The notes beneath the pieces are model-generated. The model made no database searches. It was not told the origin of the DNA and was given only the letters and a program-made list of their open reading frames with translations. From NCBI GenBank assembly GCA_029213105.1, contig JARGNS010000205.1, forward strand, positions 1 through 6,751: a stretch of 6,751 nucleotides of DNA, read 5' to 3'. Both the position numbers and the translations under genes were made by a program. The stretch's first letter is position 1. Every line of letters starts with the position of its first letter. Positions 1-5,613 of this stretch are shown one piece after another. This DNA is from Planctomycetota bacterium. Its GTDB lineage: Bacteria > Planctomycetota > PLA2 > JAEUHO01.

Positions 1-52
1 CGACAAGCTCGCCGCCACGGATCCGACCCGCCCCGGAGGCGCCGCACGATGA
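1..52 (+). CDS. C-terminal tail of an upstream gene (partial)
   Basis: The frame read from position 2 is open from the left edge and ends at TGA 50-52, giving a 16-residue tail (DKLAATDPTRPGGAAR). Its stop overlaps the ATG of the ATP-grasp gene in an ATGA arrangement, the usual sign of a translationally coupled gene pair. The tail is too short and low in complexity to identify, so no function is proposed. That it is coding is inferred from the overlap and the frame alone; the upstream sequence would settle it. Confidence 0.5.
   Translation, partial: DKLAATDPTRPGGAAR
35..39 (+). promoter_or_regulatory. Ribosome binding site of the ATP-grasp gene
   Basis: A GGAGG core lies 9 bases before ATG 49. 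It is the strongest Shine-Dalgarno match next to any start in the window and lies inside the end of the upstream reading frame. It supports ATG 49 as the start and coupling to the upstream gene. Confidence 0.7.
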
Positions 53-1155
53 GTCGCCAGTGGATCGTCGGCAACCTGGACTGCGAAGTGGACTGGGCCC
101 GCCTGCGCGCGCCGGACAAGGGCCGCTGGCCGCGCAACCTCCCCCTCGACGTGCTGCACCGCGTCTCGGCCTTCGCGACGCTGCTGCGCGTGTACGGCGA
201 GCAGGACGACCTGCTGTGGACGCCGGCGCCGGTCGACCCCGCCTGCCTGCGCGCGGTGGCTGGCCTGCCGGAGGTCGAGCTCGTACACGGCCCGGACGCC
301 AAGGTGCCCAAGGGTGTGGGCGTCGTCGCCTGGGCCGAAGCGCCGCCCGTACCGGCCAGCCGCAAGGCCATCGAGGCGGCGGCCAAGGTCAACGACCGCG
401 CCTTCGCCCTGCGCCTGGCGGAGCGCTTCGGTGTCGCCCTGCCGGGCAGCCAGGTCATCCACACCCTGGAGGAGTTCCTGGCCACGGACGTGGCCGGCGG
501 CGCCTGGGTGCTGAAGGCGCCGCACGGCTCGGCGGGCCGCAACCGCGTGCTCGGCAACGGCCGGCGCCTGGACGACCCGCAGCGCGGCGCCATCGAGAAC
601 CTGCGCAAGGAACACGGCCGCCTGATCCTGATGCCGTGGGTACGCCGCACGCTGGACTTCGGCCTCTGGCTCGCGCCCGACGGTGCCGGCGCCTGGCGCC
701 GGGGCATGCATGAGCTCGAGGTCGATGAGCGCGGCCGCTTCCGCGGCATCGTCGTGACCCCCGGCGGGCCCGACCTCGACGCCCCCGCCTACCTCAACAC
801 CATCGGCGACCTCGTACGCGACCACCTCGACAGCGCCGGCTACACCGGCCCGTTCGGCATCGACGGCTGGGAGTACCAGAGCGTCACGGGGACGCGCATG
901 CTCATGCCGCTCGGCGAGATCAACGCCCGCCGCCCCTTCGGCATGGTGGCCCACGCGCTCGTGGAGCGCGTGGCGCCGCGCTACTGGGGCGACAACGCCC
1001 CCGCGGTAGCGCTGCGCTTCGGCACGCGCGACGAGGGCGAGGACCCGACGGACTGCGTCCCCCTGCTGGGGGCACCGGACGAGCCCATCATGCACGCGTG
1101 GCTCGAGCGCCTACCCGCCCGCGAGCACGTCCCGGCTGCGGGCGAAGACGACTAG
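49..1155 (+). CDS. ATP-grasp fold ligase-like protein, substrate unknown
   Basis: A 368-residue soluble protein with the features of an ATP-grasp enzyme, a superfamily that joins a carboxylate to an amine or thiol through an acyl-phosphate. Residues 1-100 form an N-terminal region I do not recognise. Residues 103-145 resemble the usual lead-in (N115, R117, F119, then FGVALPGSQVIHTLEEF). WVLKAP (K156) and the loop SAGRNR (161-166) look like the nucleotide-binding lysine and glycine-rich loop. LILMPWV (192-198) matches the strand and hinge region, and GEINARRPFG (289-298) supplies the E290/N292 pair expected to bind Mg2+. There is no signal peptide or membrane segment. It overlaps the preceding gene by 4 bases, so its partner is probably that unseen product. 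It is not clearly a glutathione, D-Ala-D-Ala, carbamoyl-phosphate or purine-pathway ligase. The fold is likely; the reaction is not known. Confidence 0.85.
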   Translation: MSRQWIVGNLDCEVDWARLRAPDKGRWPRNLPLDVLHRVSAFATLLRVYGEQDDLLWTPAPVDPACLRAVAGLPEVELVHGPDAKVPKGVGVVAWAEAPPVPASRKAIEAAAKVNDRAFALRLAERFGVALPGSQVIHTLEEFLATDVAGGAWVLKAPHGSAGRNRVLGNGRRLDDPQRGAIENLRKEHGRLILMPWVRRTLDFGLWLAPDGAGAWRRGMHELEVDERGRFRGIVVTPGGPDLDAPAYLNTIGDLVRDHLDSAGYTGPFGIDGWEYQSVTGTRMLMPLGEINARRPFGMVAHALVERVAPRYWGDNAPAVALRFGTRDEGEDPTDCVPLLGAPDEPIMHAWLERLPAREHVPAAGEDD

Positions 1156-1159
1156 ACGC

Positions 1160-1193
1160 GCTCCGTCGCGATCCGGGGGAGAGCGACGCGAGC
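1160..1193 (+). terminator. Hairpin just after the ATP-grasp stop
   Basis: GCTC plus CGTCGC (1160-1169) pairs with GCGACG (1183-1188) and GAGC (1190-1193), leaving one bulged C at 1189 and a 13-base loop. It starts 5 bases after the stop codon. There is no T-tract on either side, so it is not a classic intrinsic terminator. It could be a U-tract-less terminator, a 3'-end stabiliser or chance in GC-rich DNA. Confidence 0.4.
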
Positions 1194-1281
1194 CGAGATC
1201 AGGACGAGGACAGGGGCCGCAGGCGTGCTCCTGCATGTCGAGGAACCATGCCGCCGTCGGGACTCGGCGCAGCGAAGGGAT

Positions 1282-1316
1282 CGCCCGGGGCCGCAGGAGT
1301 ACTTCCCGGACGGGCG
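1282..1316 (-). terminator. Hairpin just after the amidase stop
   Basis: CGCCCG (1282-1287) and CGGGCG (1311-1316) form a perfect 6-bp stem directly next to the amidase stop codon (1317-1319 on the - strand). An alternative inner stem pairs CCGGG 1285-1289 with CCCGG 1305-1309. No T-tract follows. Together with the hairpin at 1160-1193 it places one structure at each end of the convergent gap 1156-1316, which otherwise holds no gene. Confidence 0.35.
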
Positions 1317-2027
1317 CTAGGCGCGCGCGCGGTAGCGCTCGACCCAGCTGAAGAGCGAGTCGCCCGGACAGGCCGTGGCCTTGAACTCGCGGTGGCCGTA
1401 GACCTGGTCCATGCCGATGCCGTAGCGCTGCTGCGCAGCCCGCAGGAAGCGCGAGAGCGTGCGGATCGCGGCGCTCGTCGGCATGGCCGTGCTGAAGTCG
1501 CCGATGACGGAGATGCCGAGGTTCTCCTTGTTGTTGCCACCGCCGGCGTGGGCACCCTGGATCGAGAGACCGCGCCCCTCGTAGACCTTGCCGTCCCGAC
1601 CGATGACGAAGTGGTAGCCGATGTCGGCCCAGCCGCGCTTGTTGCGGTGGAAGTCCTGGATGCCCTTCATGAGGTCCGCGTCGGTGCGCTCCCCCATGCC
1701 GGCGATCTCGGCGGTGTGATGCACCGTGAGGCGCGTGATGCGCTCCATCGGATCGTGGTTGTCCTTGAGGCTCTCCGCGCCCCAGCCCGCGCGCGGCACG
1801 ACCACGTACGGTGGCGGAGCGGGCTGGCTGGGCGGCCTGGCAGGCGGCGGGCATGGGGCACTGCCGTCCGGGCCGCGAGCCTGCCGGCGCTGCTGCGCCA
1901 CGCTGGTGGGCATGCAACTGGCCAGCAGCAGGCCGCCCAGTCCCATCAGCACGCGGCGCCTCGCCAGCGGACGCTGCACGGCGCGCTCGGGCGCGGGCAG
2001 ACACTCCGGGGGCACCGATTCGCACAT
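1317..2027 (-). CDS. N-acetylmuramoyl-L-alanine amidase (Amidase_2/PGRP fold), probable lipoprotein
   Basis: A 236-residue protein expected to cut the bond between MurNAc and L-alanine in peptidoglycan. Residues 23-38 hold a twin-arginine-like RRR, a hydrophobic core and a lipobox LASC with C38, so it is probably exported and lipid-anchored. A Pro/Gln-rich linker runs to about residue 73. The catalytic domain (about 75-236) aligns with T7 lysozyme and PGRPs: zinc ligands H103 (VHHTA), H212 (GHREF) and C220 (ACPG), with H212 and C220 8 residues apart as in the family, plus Y138 (GYHF) equivalent to the T7 catalytic tyrosine. T218 replaces the T7 lysine, as in many PGRPs. All zinc ligands are present, so it should be active. 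ATG 2027 has only a weak GGA upstream; GTG 1979 (residue 17) would give a tidier 22-residue signal peptide. It is divergent from dapC and convergent with the ATP-grasp gene. Confidence 0.92.
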   Translation of the reverse strand: MCESVPPECLPAPERAVQRPLARRRVLMGLGGLLLASCMPTSVAQQRRQARGPDGSAPCPPPARPPSQPAPPPYVVVPRAGWGAESLKDNHDPMERITRLTVHHTAEIAGMGERTDADLMKGIQDFHRNKRGWADIGYHFVIGRDGKVYEGRGLSIQGAHAGGGNNKENLGISVIGDFSTAMPTSAAIRTLSRFLRAAQQRYGIGMDQVYGHREFKATACPGDSLFSWVERYRARA

Positions 2028-2045
2028 GGGGGCAGATCCAGGGGG

Positions 2046-2060
2046 GCAACTACAGTGCCG
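2046..2060 (-). promoter_or_regulatory. Sigma-54-like -24/-12 promoter of the amidase gene
   Basis: Read on the - strand, CGGCAC-TGTAG-TTGC matches the sigma-54 consensus TGGCAC-N5-TTGC in every specified base but the first. It keeps the required GG-N10-GC spacing (GG at 2059-2058, GC at 2047-2046). Transcription would start near 2034, only about 7 bases before ATG 2027. That favours either a very short leader or the alternative GTG start at 1979. I see no enhancer site for an activator. A GC-rich genome can produce such a match by chance. Confidence 0.4.
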
Positions 2061-2107
2061 CCGGGGTCCGACAGCGCGGAGATCGCAGCAGATGGGGCCT
2101 CCGCCGC

Positions 2108-2113
2108 TAGGAT
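2108..2113 (+). promoter_or_regulatory. TAGGAT box before dapC: -10 element or AGGA ribosome site
   Basis: TAGGAT fits the TANNNT form of a -10 hexamer and ends 6 bases before ATG 2120. Initiation would then fall at or next to the start codon, giving a leaderless or near-leaderless mRNA. The same box and spacing occur before the RidA-like gene (TAGACT 5200-5205, ATG 5212). I see no convincing -35. The rival reading is that AGGA 2109-2112, 7 bases from ATG, is a Shine-Dalgarno site on a longer transcript. Confidence 0.45.
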
Positions 2114-2135
2114 GCGCTCATGAACGAGCGCATCC
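2110..2135. repeat. Perfect 10-bp inverted repeat with the dapC start codon in its loop
   Basis: GGATGCGCTC (2110-2119) and GAGCGCATCC (2126-2135) are exact reverse complements separated by 6 bases, ATGAAC, whose first three are the dapC start codon. In RNA this is a 10-bp GC-rich hairpin that presents ATG in the loop and buries the GGA of the possible ribosome site. In DNA it is a 26-bp palindrome covering most of the TAGGAT box and the start, where a repressor could bind. The repeat is seen directly; the role is inferred. Confidence 0.6.
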
Positions 2136-3256
2136 GACGCCTCCGCCCCTACCCGATGGTCGAGCTGGCCCGCCGCAAGGCTGCGGTTGCGGCCCGCGGC
2201 ATCGAGGTGCTCGACTTCGGCACGGGCGACCCGGTCGAGCCGACGGCGGAGCTGATTCGCGATGCGCTGGCCGAGGCGATCCCGCTCATCTCGCAGTACC
2301 CCACCATTGCGGGCGAGCCCGAGCTGCGTCAGGCCTTCGCCTCCTGGTTCGAAGCGCGCTTCGGCGTGGCGCTCGATCCCGCCACCGAGGTGCTGCCCAG
2401 CCGCGGAAGCAAGGAGGCCATGTTCCACCTGCCGCTGGTGCTGGTGGATCCCTCCGAGGACAAGCGCGGCATCGTCTTTCCCGAGCCCGGCTACCCGGTC
2501 ATGGAGATCGGCGGGCTCTACGCCGAAGCCGACATGCACGCGATCGCCATGACGGCCGAGAACGACTACCGCATGGACCCGGCGGCCATCGATCCCGAGG
2601 TGCTGGCCGGCGCGCGCATGGTCTGGCTCAACTACCCGCACAACCCGACGGGGCAGGACCTGCCCGACGAGCTCTGGCGCGCGTGGGTCGCGGCGCAGGA
2701 GGAGCACGGCTTCGTGCTCTGCTCCGACGAGTGCTACACCGAGATCTACTTCGGCGAGAAGCCGCGCAGCCTGCTCGAGTTCGGCCGCGAGGGCTGCCTC
2801 GTGTTCCACAGCCTCTCGAAGCGCTCGGGCATGACCGCCTACCGCTCCGGCATGGTCGCGGGCGATGCCGCCCTCATCGCGGACTACCGCAAGGCCCGGG
2901 CGGCCATGGGCCAGGCCCAGACCGTGTGGGTGCAGCACGCCTCGGCCGCCGCCTGGGGCGACGAGAAGCATGTCGAGCAGCGCCGTCGCATCTTCGGCGT
3001 GAAGCGCGACATCATGACCAAGGGGTTGGCCGCGCTGGGCCTGGAGGTCTACCCGACCTCCTCCACCTTCTACCTCTGGGTCGGCGTTCCCGCCGGCACC
3101 ACCGACGAGGCCTACGCGGCCGCGCTGCTCGAACAAGGCATCGTCATCTCCCCCGGCTCGATGTTCGGCCAAGGCAACGAGCGCTTCTTCCGTCTGGCCC
3201 TCGTGCCGTCCCCCGCTGGGTGCAAGCAAGCCCTCAAGCGCTGGTCGAACGTATAA
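2120..3256 (+). CDS. dapC: N-succinyldiaminopimelate aminotransferase (fold-type I, PLP)
   Basis: A 378-residue PLP aminotransferase of class I/II. It is expected to convert N-succinyl-2-amino-6-ketopimelate and glutamate to N-succinyl-LL-DAP and 2-oxoglutarate in the cytoplasm. Landmarks: NYPHNPTG at 171-178 (N175 contacts PLP), SDECY at 202-206 (D203 binds the pyridine nitrogen, Y206), SLSKRSG at 231-237 with Schiff-base K234, R242 for the phosphate, and R358 in the C-terminal ERFFRLAL for the substrate carboxylate. All expected catalytic residues are present and the length is normal. The DapC assignment, rather than another aminotransferase of this class, rests on the adjoining dapD and dapE and on general resemblance to actinobacterial DapC. 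The start lies in a strong inverted repeat, with a TAGGAT box before it. dapD begins 8 bases after its stop. Confidence 0.92.
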   Translation: MNERIRRLRPYPMVELARRKAAVAARGIEVLDFGTGDPVEPTAELIRDALAEAIPLISQYPTIAGEPELRQAFASWFEARFGVALDPATEVLPSRGSKEAMFHLPLVLVDPSEDKRGIVFPEPGYPVMEIGGLYAEADMHAIAMTAENDYRMDPAAIDPEVLAGARMVWLNYPHNPTGQDLPDELWRAWVAAQEEHGFVLCSDECYTEIYFGEKPRSLLEFGREGCLVFHSLSKRSGMTAYRSGMVAGDAALIADYRKARAAMGQAQTVWVQHASAAAWGDEKHVEQRRRIFGVKRDIMTKGLAALGLEVYPTSSTFYLWVGVPAGTTDEAYAAALLEQGIVISPGSMFGQGNERFFRLALVPSPAGCKQALKRWSNV

Positions 3257-3259
3257 GGA
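3255..3259 (+). promoter_or_regulatory. Ribosome binding site of dapD, overlapping the dapC stop
   Basis: AAGGA begins inside the dapC stop codon TAA (3254-3256) and lies 5 bases before ATG 3265. The overlap implies that ribosomes ending dapC can restart on dapD. It also fixes the dapD start, although the same frame stays open far upstream. Confidence 0.65.
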
Positions 3260-3264
3260 CCCCC

Positions 3265-4076
<812 letters not shown>

Positions 4077-4080
<4 letters not shown>

Positions 4081-5186
4081 GTGACGACGCCACGAGCCTC
4101 GAAGCCCTGACGCTGGAGCTGCTGCGCATCGAGAGCGTGATCGGCAACGAGCGCGCCCTGGCCGACTGGGTCGAGGCGTGGGCGCGCGAGCGCGGCATGC
4201 ACGAGGTGGTGCGCGCGGGTGACAACCTCGCCCTCGTGCCCCGTCCGCTGCGCGAGGGCGTGCCCAGGGTCATGCTGCTCGGCCATCTCGATACCGTGCC
4301 GCGCAGCGACGAGAACACGCCGCGGCTGGACGACGAGCGCATCTACGGCCTCGGCGCCACCGACATGAAGGCCGCCGACGCCGTGATCCTGCAACTGCTC
4401 GAGCACGCCGTGGGCCACGAACCCGACCACGATCTCATCGGCGTGCTCTACGCCCGCGAGGAAGGGCCCTTTGATGAGTCGGGCATGCCCGAGATCGTCG
4501 AGGCGGCGCAGGCGCTCTTCGACGGCACCGACCTCGCCATCGCGATGGAGCCGACGGACAACGCCATCGAGCTCGGCTGCCTGGGCACCATGCATGCCAA
4601 GGTGCGTTTCCACGGGCAGCGCGCCCACTCCGCCCGGCCGTGGCAGGGCAAGAACGCCATCCACATGGCGGCGCCGTTCTTGAGCGCCCTGGCCGCCCTG
4701 GAGCCGCGTGACTGCGAGTACGACGGGCTCCTCTTCCGGGAGGTGTGCTCCGCAACCATGGTCGAGTACGAGGGCGCCCGCAACGTGATCCCCGGTGGCT
4801 TCACGATCAACGTGAACTTCCGTTTCGCCCCGGACCGCTCCCGCAGCGAGGCCGTGGCCTGGCTGACTACGCTGGTGCACGACAGCATGGGCGCGGCGGC
4901 CATCGAAACGGGCGCCGTGACCATCGAGATCACCGACCTCTGCCCTTCCGGTCGCGTGGTGACGGACAACCCGCTGCTCGCGTCCCTCGAGGACGCGGCC
5001 GGCGGCGCCGTCGAGACGCGGGCCAAGCAGGCCTGGACGGACGTGGGCCGCTTGTCGGAGCTCGGCATCGACGCCATGAACTTCGGACCGGGCTCCGGTG
5101 CCCAGGCCCACCAGGTCGGCGAGTGGTGCCTGCGCTCCCAGCTGGCCGACTCCTGGGCCATCCTGCACCGCTGGCTGTTCCCGTAG
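4077..5186 (+). CDS. dapE: Succinyl-diaminopimelate desuccinylase (M20 metallopeptidase family)
   Basis: A 369-residue enzyme that hydrolyses N-succinyl-LL-DAP to LL-DAP and succinate with two zinc ions. Metal and catalytic residues in order: H70 and D72 in GHLDTVP, D96 in GATDMKAA (bridging), E128/E129 in AREEG (catalytic base and ligand), E158 in AMEPTD, and H345 in GAQAHQVGE. The lid/dimerisation domain (about 170-285) holds GQRAHSARPWQGKNAIH with H184. The GCLGT (167-171) and NVIPGGFTINVNFRFAPDRS (236-255) blocks recall the actinobacterial DapE subfamily more than the E. coli enzyme. No ATG or GTG fits the N-terminus: the homologous frame begins at TTG 4077, whose last two bases are the TG of the dapD TGA. 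GTG 4081 is out of frame. Only a weak GGA (4064-4066) precedes it, so translation probably depends on coupling to dapD. Confidence 0.94.
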
Positions 5187-5199
5187 CCCGCCCTCGCCC

Positions 5200-5205
5200 T
5201 AGACT
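5200..5205 (+). promoter_or_regulatory. TAGACT box, candidate -10 element of the RidA-like gene
   Basis: TAGACT fits TANNNT and ends 6 bases before ATG 5212, the same spacing as TAGGAT before dapC. No purine-rich ribosome site lies in the 25-base gap after dapE, so a leaderless transcript is the simplest reading. A clear -35 is not visible. If it is real, this gene can be expressed apart from the dap operon. Confidence 0.45.
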
Positions 5206-5211
5206 CCTGCC

Positions 5212-5601
5212 ATGGACTTCCAGCGCACGTTCACGAACACCCCGTGGGAAGCGACCGTCGGCTACTGCCGCGCGTTGCGCGCGGGCAACCACATCTACGT
5301 CACGGGCACCGCTCCCGTGAACGACGACGGCAGCACGCACGCGCCGGGCGATCCGTACGCCCAGACCAAGCGCTGCCTCGAGATCGTCCAGCGCGCCCTG
5401 GCCGACCTCGGCGCCGGGGTGGAGAACGTCGTCCGTACGCGCATGTACGTCACGGACATCGACAGCTTCGAGGACTTCGGACGAGCCCACCGGGAAGTGT
5501 TCGAGTACCACCCGCCCTGCACGACCATGGTCGAGGTGAGTGCGCTCGTCGAGCCGGACATGCTCATCGAGGTCGAGGTCGATGCCGTCGTGGGCGCATA
5601 G
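5212..5601 (+). CDS. RidA/YjgF/UK114-family protein lacking the catalytic arginine
   Basis: A 129-residue single-domain protein of the Rid family, normally a trimer of about this size. Recognisable parts: YCRALRAGNHIYVTGTAP (18-35), the central helix ending in NVVRTRMYVTDI (72-83), and the last strands TTMVEVSALVEPDMLIEVEV (104-123). In E. coli RidA, Arg105 in PARSCVEV binds the 2-imino acid carboxylate and is needed to hydrolyse reactive imines made by PLP enzymes. The aligned site here is T104 in PPCTTMVEV. It therefore belongs to the Rid subgroups without that arginine, whose substrates are mostly unknown, and ridA would be a misleading name. It lies 25 bases after dapE, and a link to the PLP enzyme DapC is only a guess. 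ATG 5212 is the only sensible start. Confidence 0.9.
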   Translation: MDFQRTFTNTPWEATVGYCRALRAGNHIYVTGTAPVNDDGSTHAPGDPYAQTKRCLEIVQRALADLGAGVENVVRTRMYVTDIDSFEDFGRAHREVFEYHPPCTTMVEVSALVEPDMLIEVEVDAVVGA

Positions 5602-5613
5602 CCAGCGCGGCTA
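5599..5613. repeat. Small inverted repeat joining two convergent stop codons
   Basis: TAGCC (5599-5603) and GGCTA (5609-5613) are exact reverse complements around the 5-base loop AGCGC. Each outer TAG is the stop codon of one convergent gene, so part of the symmetry is automatic. A second stem, GGTCG/CGACC with loop TGAA, lies at 5623-5636 inside the end of the CAP gene. Neither has a T-tract, so terminator function is weakly supported. Confidence 0.25.

Noticed and set aside
1111..2049. A 312-codon - strand frame overlapping the amidase gene
   Set aside because: It occupies the same strand as the amidase in a different frame, with Arg/Ala/Pro-rich translation and no motif.
1946..3229. A 427-codon antisense frame across dapC and the divergent promoter region
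   Set aside because: It shows no recognisable motif and crosses both the control region and the amidase start. It is an antisense shadow of dapC.
1726..3264. A very long open frame running in front of and into dapD
   Set aside because: Only the part from 3265 onwards resembles a protein family. The upstream stretch crosses the amidase in antisense and dapC out of frame, giving Arg/Gly/Pro-rich sequence typical of GC-rich shadows.
5210..5215. CCATGG palindrome at the start of the RidA-like gene
   Set aside because: A 6-base palindrome around ATG is common by chance and does not extend outward, unlike the one at dapC.
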